Positions 47,501-59,552 of a DNA stretch of 64,000 bases are shown here, piece after piece. Position 1 is the first letter of the stretch, and every line of letters begins with the position of its first letter. The notes under the pieces are model-generated. The model was not told the origin of the DNA. It saw nothing but the letters and a program-made list of their open reading frames with translations, and searched no databases. This stretch comes from Zymoseptoria tritici IPO323 (taxonomy: Eukaryota > Ascomycota > Dothideomycetes > Mycosphaerellales > Mycosphaerellaceae), in assembly GCF_000219625.1 (NCBI RefSeq), contig NC_018216.1, positions 2,480,001-2,544,000 on the forward strand, given 5' to 3'. The position numbers were made by a program, and so were the translations under genes.

Positions 47501-50500
47501 GAGTTCTCGGTTGTCAATCAGCTTCTTGAGCAATACTACTCTGTGGAAAGCATCTTCTCGGCCCGCCAGAACCGCGATGACGAGGTTATTCTCACACTTC
47601 GCGACCAAAATAGGGACAAGGTGGCCGGTGTTGTTCAGACCGTTCTGTCTCACACTCGAGCAAGCGCCAAGAACAACCTCATCATTGCCATTCTCCAAGC
47701 TTACAGGCCCAACCAGCCAGGCATCGGAAATGTCGGCAAGTATCTCCGACCATCGCTCCAGAAGCTCGCTGAGCTTGAAGGTCGTCCGACCGCCAAGGTC
47801 GCCCTCAAGGCTCGTGAGCTGCTCATTCAGGCCGCGATGCCATCGCTCGAGGAGCGTACCTCCCAGATGGAGCACATTCTCCGGTCTGCCGTCCGCGAGT
47901 CACGCTACGGAGAAAGTGGATGGGACCACAGGCAACCCGATTTCGATGTCATCAAGGAGGTCGTCGATTCCAAGTACACCGTTTTCGATGTTCTGCCGCA
48001 CTTCTTCGTCCACTCGGATCCTTGGGTTTCTCTCGCGGCTTTGGAAGTGTACACCCGCCGCGCTTACCGTGCTTACAAGCTAAAGACCATTGACTATCTG
48101 ACTGAAGGCGATGCTCCTTTCGTTCTTGCGTGGGACTTCGCCCTTAGGAAGGTCGGAGAGGCTGAGTTTGGTCTGCCAGTGGAATCTTCGCATCCATCCT
48201 CCGCTCCTGGAACGCCATCTGAGAGCTTCACTCGCATCCACTCGATCAGCGACATGAGCTACATTGGACGTCAAGCAGGTGCCGGCGCGGAGCCAAGCCG
48301 CCGAGGTGCCGTTGTGCCAGTCAGCTTCATCGACGAGGCCGATGAGTACCTGATGAAGGCGTTAGAGGCTTTCCCAGTGGCTGCTGGTCAGAAGAGCAGC
48401 AAGAAAGATGCCGGGTCTTTGATGGCCGATCTCTCGCTCAAGCGCGGACCTGCCGCCACCAAGCCTGCGAGCGATGATGAGCTCACTGCCGTCTGTAACG
48501 TTGCCATCCGCGATGCCGAGAGCTTGGACGACAAGGAGATTCTGTCTCGTCTGTTGCCCATCGTCAAAGACTTCAAGGACGAGCTTCTCGCTCGCCGTGT
48601 GCGCCGTCTGACATTTATCTGTGGCCACAAGGATGGCACATATCCCGGCTACTTCACCTTCCGCGGACCCGCCTACGAGGAGGATGCCAGCATACGTCAC
48701 ATCGAGCCTGCGCTTGCTTTCCAGCTCGAGCTTGCTCGTCTTGCCAAGTTCAACATCAAGCCAGTGTTCACGGAGAACCGCAACATCCACATGTACGAGG
48801 CCATTGGCAAGAATGCCGAGACCGACAAGCGATACTTCACACGTGCTACCGTTCGACCTGGTCACCTCAGGGATATTCCCACTGCCGAGTACCTGATCTC
48901 GGAAGCAGACAGGCTGATGACCGACATCCTCGACGCCATGGAGATCGTTGGCAACAACAACTCCGACATGAACCACATCTTCATCAACTTCTCCGCTGTC
49001 TTCCCACTTGAACCTAAGGCGGTCGAGCAGGCTTTGGAACAGTTCTTGGACCGTTTCGGACGTCGTGCTTGGAGACTTCGTGTCACTGGTGCTGAGATCC
49101 GTATCGTTTGCACCGACCCAAAGACCGGTGCTCCGTTCCCAATGCGTGTCATCATCACCAACACTTCTGGATACATCATCCAGGTCGAGCTATACGAAGA
49201 GCGCAAGTCTGACAAGAGCAACGAATGGCTCTTCCACAGTATCGGAGGTACCACAAAGATCGGCTCCATGCACTTGCGCCCGGTCAATACTCCTTACGAG
49301 ACCAAGGGTGCACTCCAGCCCAAGCGTTACAAGGCTCACATCATGGGCACACAATACGTCTACGACTTCCCAGAGCTGTTCCGACAGGCCATTGAGAATG
49401 AGTGGAACAAGACCAGCAGCCAACACCCGGGCATGAGGGAGAAGCAGCCTGTCAAGGGAGAGTGCATTGAGTACAATGAGCTTGTGCTTGATGACAACGA
49501 CAACTTGGCGGAGGTAAACCGCGACGCTGGTGCCAACACCATCGGCATGGTCGGCTGGATCGTGACGGCGAAGACACCCGAGTACCCACGCGGTCGTCGC
49601 TTCATCATCATCTCCAACGACATCACCCACAAGATTGGTTCATTTGGACCCAACGAGGACAAGTTCTTCCACAAGTGCTCGGAGCTCGCCCGCAAGCTTG
49701 GCATTCCGCGCATTTATCTCTCTGCCAACTCTGGTGCACGCATTGGAATGGCTGAGGAGCTCATCCCACATTTCTCCGTCGCCTGGAAAGACCCAAGCAG
49801 ACAGGAGGCTGGGTTCGAGTATCTCTACCTCACGCCAGAGAAGAAGGCTCGCTTCGAGGACGGTGCTCTCAAGCATGTTCTCACCGAGGAGATTCAAGTC
49901 GGCAATGAGACGCGTCACAAGATCACTACTATCATTGGTGCTGAAGATGGTCTTGGTGTCGAGTGCTTGAAGGGCTCTGGTCTCATCGCCGGTGAGACCT
50001 CACGTGCGTACGAGGACATTTTCACCGTCACTCTCGTTACTTGCCGTTCCGTCGGTATCGGTGCCTACCTTGTCCGCCTGGGACAGCGTGCGATCCAAAT
50101 TGAGGGTCAGCCAATCATCCTCACTGGTGCTCCGGCCATCAACAAGCTCTTGGGTCGTGAGGTCTACACCTCTAACTTGCAACTGGGTGGTACCCAGATC
50201 ATGTACAAGAACGGTGTTTCCCATCAGACCGCCAACGATGACTTCGAGGGTGTCTCGAAGATCGTTCGCTGGTTGTCGTTCGTGCCGGAGAAGAAGGGCG
50301 CCCCTGTGCCAATCTCGCCATCTGTCGACTCTTGGGATCGCGATGTCACGTTCTACCCACCTCAAAAGGCACCATACGACGTCCGCCACCTCATCGCCGG
50401 ACAACACACCGATGAGGGTTTCAACTCTGGTCTGTTCGACAAAGACTCCTTCGAGGAGACTCTTGGCGGATGGGCTCGTACTGTCGTCGTGGGTCGTGCT

Positions 50501-51621
50501 CGTCTTGGCGGCATTCCAGTCGGTGTCATCGGCGTGGAGACTCGCTCGGTCGAGAACGTGTCGCCTGCTGATCCTGCCAACCCTGACTCGATGGAACAGG
50601 TTGTCAACGAGGCCGGTGGTGTCTGGTACCCCAACAGCGCCTTCAAGACTGCCCAGGCCATCAAGGACTTCAACAATGGAGAGCAACTTCCTCTCATGAT
50701 TCTCGCCAACTGGAGAGGTTTCTCTGGTGGTCAGCGTGACATGTACAACGAGGTCCTCAAGTATGGCTCCTACATCGTCGATGCGCTCGTCAAGTACGAA
50801 CAGCCGGTGTTTGTGTACATTCCGCCACACGGAGAGCTTCGTGGTGGTTCATGGGTATGTTCATCTCTGTGCATCGCTGTGCCGAGACATGCTAACATTC
50901 TTCCCAGGTCGTCGTCGATCCTACCATCAACCCAGACTTCATGGAGATGTACGCCGATGAGGAGGCTCGCGGTGGTGTCCTCGAGCCGGAAGGTATTGTC
51001 GGTATCAAATACCGCAAGGAGCGCCAGCTCGAAACTATGGCTCGTCTCGATGAGACCTACGGCGACCTCAAGCGCCGCTCGCAAGCCAAGGATCTCACGC
51101 CGCAGGAGCAAAACGATATCAAAGCGCAAATGACCGAGCGTGAGAACCTCCTCCTGCCAGTCTACCTCCAGGTCTCCCTTCAATACGCCGACCTGCACGA
51201 CCGCGCCGGCCGCATGAAGGCCAAGGACACAATCCGCATGCCACTGAAATGGGCCAACGCGCGCCGCTTCTTCTACTGGCGCCTCCGCCGCCGTCTCAAC
51301 GAGGAGTACGTTCTCAAGCGCATCTCCGGCTCGCAGTCCAAGGAGCTCGTCAGCCGTGGCAGCAACCTGAAGACGCTGGAGTCGTGGTCCGGATTGCCGT
51401 CGTACAGCACCGATGACAAGGCCGTCGCCATGTGGTTCGAGGAGAACCGTAAGGTCATCACCGACAAAATCGAGGCGATCAAGACGGATGCTGTGGCGTA
51501 CGATGTTGCGGCGCTGATGAGGAGCCATAAGAATGGTGGGCTCAAGGGTGTGGCGCAGGTGTTGAGCATGTTGCCTGTGGAGGAGAAGGAGGAGGTGCTC
51601 AAGTGGTTGGAGAGTGCATAG
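44585..51621 (+). CDS. ACC1: Acetyl-CoA carboxylase (multifunctional, biotin-dependent)
   Basis: Exons 44585-44773, 44859-45124, 45187-50854 and 50908-51621 (introns 85, 62 and 53 nt) give 2278 aa, the usual length for fungal enzymes. The biotin carboxylase part has [20 protein letters not shown] and the ATP-grasp loop [13 protein letters not shown]. The biotin-accepting lysine is K736 in [10 protein letters not shown] central region contains [11 protein letters not shown] near residue 1171, similar to the Snf1/AMPK site of the yeast enzyme. The carboxyltransferase half carries [15 protein letters not shown] and [16 protein letters not shown], and near the last junction [19 protein letters not shown]. 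The enzyme makes malonyl-CoA, the committed step of fatty-acid synthesis and the extender for polyketides. It is cytosolic and essential in yeast. The second intron sits in the conserved WAGWGHASENP motif. No abnormality is seen. Confidence 0.97.
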
Positions 51622-52164
51622 ACCTGGAGGGACGATTTAATGGTGCCTTTGATGTGAAAGGGCTGTAAATTTGTGGTTCGGTTGTGCATTCTGCGTCTTT
51701 GCTCGTTCAGCGGAGGAGTCGTGCTGGATTTTGCCCTGCTTTGTAGGATAATCGTCTATATGTGTTCGAATAAGTTTTTCCTTTCAATACTCCTCGTTCC
51801 ACATTCGGACAGTTTCCTATCTGCTTAGAAAGGGTATCCTCGAACACTCGCACTCTTGACAACATTTTGTGCTACAATTTACACAGCCTATTGATCGTGC
51901 TGCTATGCTTGCCCGCGTGTGCACCAAAGACGTCCTGCTAGAGTACTTGTACGCCTCCTTATCAGGCGTCCTACTACCATTCGCACATCTTGTCGAGCTA
52001 CCTGATTCGGCGGCTTGCTCATGTTATTTGGATGCCCTGCCGATCCAAATGTACACTTCGTTGTCATGTTCTGCCAACCTTGCAGCACGCGTTCATAAGG
52101 TGTCTTGATAAGTGATATGAAGTTTACGTATTCACTGCCCATGGCAACCTGGTTGTGCAACATC
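51622..52164. other. Convergent 3' region of ACC1 and the serine hydrolase
   Basis: This is the presumed 3' untranslated DNA of both convergent genes. No gene is recognised. Confidence 0.4.
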
Positions 52165-53465
52165 CTAGTAGATGCCCGCCATCTTGTAGATCGCCCTCTC
52201 CGCCACGCCAGTCATCTCCTTGCAGCCCGGATCACCCGGAGGTACGGCTTGCAAGCCCATTGTGAAGGCTATGTTGGCTTCACGGTCAATGATCCAGAAA
52301 GGATTGAAATACCCTCCCCAGCCCAAGGTGCCCTTCTTCCTCCTGCCGTCACCATCCTTCATGAACAGCAACCCACCCAAGCCATGGTCGACCGGCACAT
52401 CGTCTTCAAACTCGCCAGGCAAACCTGCATTGAACGCCTTGATGAACCCGTTCGCCGCCGCCTTCGAATCATCTCCGAGCTGCGGTTCGAACAGCATGTC
52501 CACCGATGCGGGCGTGAGTAGTTTGCCATCGTTCGCTAGCAAAGACCGCATGACTTTCAGGTAGTCTCCCATCTTGGCGTACGCTCCGTGTCCGCCGAAG
52601 CAGTCCGTGGTGCCGGTGTTGATCGTCGGATCAGTGTTGGGGACCAATTTGCCTTCCGGCGTACGGACGACTAGGCCGGCGATTTTGTCCTTCAGGTCCT
52701 CCCGCTGTGCCGGCCAGAATGTGATTCCAGTGATGCCGAGCGGCTTGAAGAGATGCTGCTGCATGTACTCATCCAGGGACAGCTTTGACAAGCGTTGGAT
52801 GAGGAGACCGACCCAGTCCGGACCGGGCGAGTACATCCAGCTGGTGCCTGGCTCAAAAATCAAGGTGGTGTCGCAGCGCTCGGCAATGGTGGGCGCCAGG
52901 CTCACATCGGGGTGTTTGCGGCCGCGTTGAACATCGTACTTCATGGCGTCGGTTCCAGGAAAAACGTAGGTCGTGCCGGAGGTGTGGGTCAAAAGGTGTC
53001 TTTTTGACGGAGAGTCAGCATTGGTGAGTATGGAGAGCAAAGGATCGATCTTCGATACCTGATGGTGATTGGACCTTTGCGTTCGACCAGCTTGGGCTTG
53101 TCATCCTCGTCAAAGCCTTGGATGATTTTGTGGGCGGCCAATTCAGGCAGGTGCGGACAGACGTCTTCGTCGAGACCGATGAGACTTTGCTCGACGACCT
53201 TGAGGGCAGCTATCGAGGTGAGGAGCTTGGTTTGCGAGGCGAGCATGAGCACGGCGTCTTCTTGAATGGGCTCATCGTTGACGCCATAATTCTGGAAGCC
53301 GGTGGCGTGATGGTATTCGAAGCTGCCTGCCTCAAGATCAGATTTGTGAATGATCTTGACGTGATACGTTTACTTGCCGTCCTTGTTCGTAGCACAGACA
53401 ATGGCGTGAGGGATCTTGCCATCCTTGACTCCTTGAGCCAACGCTGCTTCGAGACTTGCGGCCAT
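52165..53465 (-). CDS. Beta-lactamase-fold serine hydrolase (esterase/transesterase type)
   Basis: On the minus strand exons 53465-53378, 53326-53059 and 52999-52165 give 396 aa. The nucleophile motif SxxK is S60-Q-T-K63 in LMLASQTKLLTSIAAL. The second motif is a tyrosine at about 175 in SWMYSPGPDW, and the family also shows RHLLTHTSG and the late block DHGLGGLLF. These features place it with class C beta-lactamase-like esterases, a group that includes fungal transesterases such as LovD. The substrate cannot be read from the sequence, and no biosynthetic neighbours point to one. There is no signal peptide. The first intron appears to use a GC donor (GCAAGT ... GGCAG), because that choice alone joins the two frames correctly; the second is a normal 59-nt intron. 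Confidence 0.82.
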
Positions 53466-54277
53466 GACGCTGAATTTGCTCTTTGACTCTGAAGTTAGTA
53501 CAGATTCGGAAAGAGCAGTAGAAGGTGGGGATTCGGAGAGAGAAGATGTGTGGAGCTTCCTCGTTTATGATGAGCCTGATCCTGATCCTGCTGATCCTTC
53601 GCTGCCTGTATTGCCAATTGCTGGGCAAACTGTCGAGGAAAGATAAGAACAACTCACTCTTTTTATGTTATCCTGAAGATGTCCAGCTGGTCTTTACAAA
53701 AGGTCGTTTGAGGGCATTTGTCCGAGCGGCGACATTCCAGAGGCCGGACGTCGAGAGAGATATGACGACTAGCACTTTTGGCCCTCATCCTTGCCGACTC
53801 GCGTTTAGTACACCATCCTAGTCCTCGGGGTGAACAAGAGTGGATAGCCGCCGAACCACACTCGACAAGCAAGAGCACACGGCGCGGATCAGCACAGTGA
53901 GAACAACACCACATAACAAGCACTCGAAAACAAACTGCTATTGAGACAGGATGATTTGCAGATGATATGTGCTACTCAAAACTCGTGTAGCCGACCTGAA
54001 CACCACGTCTGACCGTCCTGTCCTGGTCATGATGAAGAAATCTCTCGCCGTATGGGTATCGTTCTCTTCGCAATAAAAGGACAAAACAAAAAAGCACCTT
54101 GCTCCATACCATGCATATGCGCCGATGGAAGACCCGCGTTGATCTTTCTCTTTCTCCCATGAAACGCCTTACTGTTGCAATGTGCTGCCAAAGAGCATTC
54201 GATGCCGCGCGATCTTCGTCGCTGACGAGCTGTACTGCCTTCGTTCTGTTTTTCGTTGTTGTGCGTGACCTTTGCCG
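53466..54277. other. Intergenic, no gene recognised
   Basis: The region contains the promoter of the serine hydrolase on its left side and the 3' end of the coiled-coil gene on its right. Nothing else is supported. Confidence 0.4.
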
Positions 54278-56647
54278 CTACCCAAGCGAACCCGAGTGCA
54301 AACCCACGAGAGACTCGACCCAACTGTGGACAACGGGAGGGGTCTCGAAGAAACGCATGGTGCGAATGTGCTCCAAGACGGCATCGTTCGCCATCATCCA
54401 TGCGTGGCTGATGAACCAGGAAGAAGCGTTGGCGAACAGCAACGAGATGATGAGCGCGTAGAAGAGGAGGTGCAGCCACTCTGGAGCTTCGTACCACCAG
54501 TGGAAGAAGTCCAGCTCACGACGCTTGGTGACATAGCGGATGATGGGTGCGGGTTGCGTGCTGTTGGTCTTGGAAGTGGATTTCGCGAGGGCGGTCTGAA
54601 GTTCCTTGATCTTGGCTGCGGCGTTCTTCTGGGCGGTTTCCTTCTCCGCGGCCAAAGTCTTTTTGCTCTTGTTGATCAGCTCAATCTCGCGCTCGTAGTC
54701 CATCTTCATCGTTGACTTGGCCGTCTCGCTCATGCCAAGTTGGCGCGTGTGCTCCTTGCCATGTCCTTCGAGCTCAGCAATGCGTGCTTCGAGCTTCTGA
54801 ATCTCGGCAGCATCTTGAGCGGTGCTCGGCTTTGCTGGCTCCGGCGAGTTCTCGTTCTGCTTTGTGAGGGCGGCAATTTGAGTCTCAAGTGCTTTGATCT
54901 GAACGACGTGGGTCTCCTTCTCGTCGCTGCGCTGCTTGAGCTCATCCGTCTCCTTCTTCTGCAGCGCCTTGAGTTGTGCTGAGATGCCTTCTGTTGAGGT
55001 CATCTTGTTCTGAAGTGCCTCATTCTTCTCGGTGAGCTTCTTGACTTCGTCCTTCAACATGACGTTCTCCGAGCTGATCTTGCTCTGGGTATCAGGCTTG
55101 GTGGCACGAGACGTGGATGACTGAAGAGATGCGACTTTTTCGGCCAAGCCTGCTTTCTCACTCTCCAAGCTGGTGATCTTCGCCATGTCCTGCTTTGTCT
55201 GACCTTCAAGCGTGGTGATCTTGACACTGTCCTGCTTCGTCTGGGCTTCGAGGATGGCGATCTGCTGGCGGTAGTTCTGGCTTTCCGTATTGAGCCGGAT
55301 GACCTGTTCGCGGAGGCTGGAGAGCTCTGCGGCGTGTCCTGGGGCTTTGCTGTCGGAGTCCGTACGTGTAGCTTCAGCCTGGGAGATCTGGGTACGAAGT
55401 TGAGCGCGCTCTGACTCGAGTTCGGCAATACGTTGATGCGCGGTGTGAAGCTTGGCTACCAGCTCGGCATCGGTCTCAGGAAGGTCGTCGGCGCCGTCAA
55501 TGTCCATCTCGTCGTCGCTGCGAAGCTCGTCTGCGATTGAGATCTTGCGGTTGCCAGTCTTCGGACGCGAAATCTTAGGAGCTTCGCCTGAATCGGAGTT
55601 GAGGCTGGTTCCTGACAAATTGCGCTGCATCTGTGGCTGCTGGTATTGCTTGTTGATGTTGTCAAAATGTTCGATGATGTTTGCTGGGTTCAGCTCCCAT
55701 CCCATCTCGGCGAAAGTTGGCTCCACGATCCTGTTGATCTCCTGGACGAAGTCGGTGGCATTGTCGTAGTAGCTTGCTTTCTCTACCAGTCCTGTTGTTT
55801 GCTGGTTGAACGTTGCAAGCTGGAGCTGCAGCTGGTTGTTGACGTTTGTGGCGCTGTCCAGATCGTCCTGTACTTTGTGCAAAGCTTGACTCCTATCGTC
55901 AAGATCGGACTGAGTAGTTGTGAATACCGACTGGAGGTCTCTGTTCTTCTTGATGTGTTCATCCGTTTCTTTCTTCGCCGCAATCGCATCGCGCTGAGCC
56001 TCTCCCAAGCGCTTGTTGAGATCGATGCGGTCTTGATGCCACTGCGCTACCTCGGCCTCGAGATTGGCGACTCTCTTGTTGGTTGCCTTTTCCACGTCCT
56101 TTCTGAATGCGAGATCTCTCTTGAGGTCGTCGATTTCGGCATCGCGGGCGGTGAGCTTGACGTAGTAGTCCTCGTTCGCGTGCTTGAGGCTCTCGACCGT
56201 ATCTGGCTGCTGGTAGCCTGAATCCATCGTGTTAGCGGCATCACAGGTGAGGTTGTTGTAGGAGAAAGGGAAAGGTGTTGTAGAAGGGAACCATCACGTA
56301 CCACTTGCGCCGCTGTCAGAAGCCATTGTGGCTGGAGCCGGATGCGGAGGCGGGATCGACGGGACGACGGGCGGGAGAGCGGGAGAGCGGGAGAGTGGAA
56401 GCTCTGCTTCCGGAACAGCGCCGGTTTCTGTCGGCCTGGCGGCGTTGATGTCGACGGGGTTGGTCGACTCGGAGAGGAGAGGGAGGGAGGGCTGGCGAGA
56501 GGGAAGGGCACCGGCGCGAAGAGGTGTGCCTTGGGCACGTCTGATGATGTTTTTGGGGACAAAAAGTCCCGAGCTGGCCGGCTTCTTTGGTGCGGATGGC
56601 TTTGGAGCCACCTGCTTGGGTGGTGATGGCGGCGGAGGAGAGGACAT
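54278..56647 (-). CDS. Coiled-coil protein with C-terminal membrane anchor
   Basis: On the minus strand exons 56647-56302 and 56217-54278 (84-nt intron) give 761 aa. The N-terminal 115 residues are proline-rich (MSSPPPPSPPKQVAPKPSAP). Residues from about 118, beginning YQQPDTVESLKHANEDYYV, to about 670 are dominated by coiled coil, with a short globular-looking section (VQEINRIVEPTFAEMGWELN). Near the C-terminus a hydrophobic stretch (WLHLLFYALIISLLFA) is followed by about 50 residues, so the protein is probably anchored in a membrane with the coiled coil in the cytosol or nucleus. This resembles golgin-like tethers or nuclear-envelope linkers in layout. I do not recognise a specific family. 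A second ATG (MASDSGASG) near the end of exon 1 could give a shorter form. Confidence 0.7.
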
Positions 56648-57679
56648 TGTGAATGTGGAATGTTATAACAAAGGAGAAGAATTGAAAGCGGACGTGAACT
56701 CACGTAGATATGTGAGCCGGATGCGCTTTTCGAACAATAGGACGCATTCTCACCTATTGTAAAGAAATTCTGAAACACGCATCAATAGGACGAAATGCGC
56801 GGCGTTTACTTCCTATTGTCAGATTTGCTCCGACATGAAGTGAAGTGAAGTCAGGTCGCGCGAATCCATTGGTATTGTCCCAGAGAGAAGGAATCATTCC
56901 TCTCCAAGTTGACTGACCATGATAACGACTCCGGTGTTGTGGGCATGAACTGTCGTTCGAGTTCTGAGAATGAAGAGCCATGCTGGCGTTCTCCTCATAT
57001 CTGCTTCAACATCTAGGTGTACCGTTGGCAGAAGGAGGTGACTCGCAATGGCATAGTCTAATAATGCTTCCTCGAAAACGAACAAACGATGTGAGATGAA
57101 CGTGCGTGTTGAGCTCGCTAACCTTGGCAATGAGGTCAAGGCCGTACATGTCAACTGCTCTATTGTTCTTGAGAGCGGGAGGAAATGTTGGTGAGGTTAA
57201 GTTGCTTCTCGGAGCCGACGCAGCCGTCATAGAATGACGTGAGTTATAGTAGCGTGGTCGAAGAAGCATGGCCCGAGGACTACTTAGCGGTTGATTGCGA
57301 GGCTCACTCTGCTACTCAAATCGGAGACACGGGGACGGACGAGCTTTGTCTTCTTGAGAACAGGTTGAGATATCTGGCAGTTGCTTGCTGGAATTGATGC
57401 AATATTTTGATGGCACGGACGGAGTGATGGTAGCATAGTTGTAGAAGCAGGGAGCTTCGAACATGAATATTTGATCGATATGGCTGATGGTGGTAATAGA
57501 TTCTGGGCCGTAGGGACGAAATGCCGTCGTTCTGAGAGTAAAAGGATAGACATCCGAAATAGGATACGATTGCTTTCAAGGCCCGATGCAGTTTTGAAAG
57601 ACCGAAGGGATCTAGATCAGGCTGTGCATCCATTGATCCAGCCACGGACATGACCGGTGCACGTCATCCTTTTACTGCT
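56648..57679. other. Intergenic, no gene recognised
   Basis: The left side is the presumed promoter of the coiled-coil gene and the right side the 3' region of the SDR gene. Two near-identical short segments, CCTATTGT at about 56754 and 56813, were seen but have no clear role. Confidence 0.4.
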
Positions 57680-58748
57680 TCACTTTGCTGCGCCCCAGCC
57701 AGGTTCCGCTAGCCACTGGAAGACTTCCGCTGCATTCGCCGATCGATTGCTTGCAGTGCCGCCAGGACCTTCTGGTGGTCCAGCATTCATCCATTCCACA
57801 TTGCGCGTCTTCCTTTTCAAAACTTCAAGAACCCAGCCCGCTCCCACCTCAGGGTCCTCGACACACCTCAGCATCGCCTCGGCCACTTCCTCAGGTTCGA
57901 CCCACACGTCTTGTTTCTCGTCGAGCATGGCAAGCTTCTCAGGGTGATCGGTCCATAACGGTGTCTTGATAATGCCAGGGGCCACTCCATTCACTCTGAT
58001 ATGAAGAATGTCCAGTTCGGCTAAAGATCGAATGAAACCGGAGATGGCATGTTTTGACGCCGTGTACAAGGGTACCGAGAATGATGGGGTTTGCCCTGCG
58101 ATGCTGCTAATATGCACAACACGCTTCGGGTTCGAAGCTGAGACTTTGCCGGACTTGTTGCCCACGGACGGGTTCAGCCAACGAGAAATGGCCAGTTGAG
58201 TCGTGCGAATAGGATGCGTGATATTGATATCGAGAGTTGCATAGTGACCCACTCCTTCGGATCCATGGAGCTTGTCCTTCGAGGCAGATGAGCCGGGAGG
58301 GTGGAAGAAGTTGGACCAGTGTGGCTCAAACACTCCAGCACCAGGACAGACCTGTGGCTGTTAGCAAGGCATTTCGGGAGTAGAGGACTCATGCATACAA
58401 TGTCAACTTCTCCAAACTCCTTCTCTGCAACATCGAACATGTTCGTCAGGTCATCCCAATTGACCACATCGGTCTTCACAAACACAGCCCGTGGCTTTGA
58501 TTCATCCTTGGCAGAATGCTCATCGATCACTGCTTGTGCCTCTGATCGAAGAGCTATGTCGGCAATCACCACGTTACAGTTGCGAGTAAGCAGAAGTTTC
58601 GCAAAGGACAGGTTGATTCCTGTAACGAATCAGTGTCTCCAAGTTGCTCTCATCGATCGTTATTGTGCGGCCTACCTGATCCGGCGCCGGTGATCAGAGC
58701 AGTCTTGCCCTCCACCGAGAAGGGTACAGAACTTGTTGGAGCAGCCAT
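57680..58748 (-). CDS. Short-chain dehydrogenase/reductase, 15-hydroxyprostaglandin-dehydrogenase-like
   Basis: On the minus strand exons 58748-58676, 58619-58399 and 58351-57680 (introns 56 and 47 nt) give 321 aa. The cofactor loop is ALITGAGSGINLSFAKLLL, with an acidic residue after the second strand (NVVIADI) that favours NAD over NADP. The active site has a serine in VVHISSIAG and Y194-x-x-x-K198 in PLYTASKHAISGF. The part RVNGVAPGIIKTPLW is the usual segment after the active site. The best resemblance is to the NAD-dependent SDR group that includes 15-hydroxyprostaglandin dehydrogenase; the fungal substrate is unknown. No signal peptide is seen. All three exons join in frame. Confidence 0.85.
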
Positions 58749-59552
58749 TGCGTAAACAAGTGGATGTCCGCAACATCGACCGGTATATCTAAACCGAGCC
58801 CTCGCTAAAGACTTGGGTAGCTAGTCCGTCTGTGAGAGTCGTCCGCGCGGGGTTGGTGGAGCTGATGGCTGATCGGCAAACCATTCACTTCAACTCCAGC
58901 GGGGAAAGTGGGCCAATGGTTTGGGAACGCGGCCCACTTGAGGATTCGTCTTTAACGTGTTACTCCGATGAGATTGAACAGCTCGTGCGTCTGGCAATTG
59001 GCAATGCTTGTCCGTTCAACGCGTTCGAGGGTCTGGCTGTTGGGCGATGCAATCAGCTTCGAAGTGCCGGAGGAAAAGCGGAACGCCGACCAAGCTCTTA
59101 CAATCATCTCAGCGACAACTTGACCGATCGCCGCGAGATTTGCGTATAGAGATAGCCACAGGCTGCCTCTAGCTTTGTAGCAAGTGTCGAACGATTTTGG
59201 CAAGTTGTTGTTGGATATAAAGCGTTCGAAGTGCAGTTGATGTTCGACTGAGCGTTCCGTTTTTCAACTGAGTAGCTTGGCCGGACTGCAAGTCATGATT
59301 CAAGGTAAGCCGACCCCCCGTTCTCCAGCTCAAATTGCACAGTCCAGGGCAATCTAGCGAGACCTGTGCGGTGTACACTTCGCGAGAAGTTAGAGAGTGG
59401 GTCATTGCCCCCATGTGACAGTCTACGGGGCGCTGTCGATGTAGAGTCTCTCCACGTCATCGCTCGAATTCGGCCGGATGAAGTGCATCCAGGTGGCTTT
59501 GTCTGTGCGCTGTGGTCGGGAGCACGAAGGCATCGAGAAGACAATCGATCAA
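58749..59552. other. Intergenic between two minus-strand genes
   Basis: This holds the promoter of the SDR gene and the 3' region of the damaged D-lactate dehydrogenase gene. No further gene is recognised. Confidence 0.4.

Noticed and set aside
48362..48976. Long antisense frames across the acetyl-CoA carboxylase gene
   Set aside because: Mirror frames of a GC-biased conserved coding sequence; they show no independent domains.
44585..58748. Biosynthetic cluster built from ACC1, the LovD-like hydrolase and the SDR
   Set aside because: There is no polyketide synthase, peptide synthetase, terpene cyclase, transporter or cluster regulator nearby, and ACC1 is a housekeeping gene.
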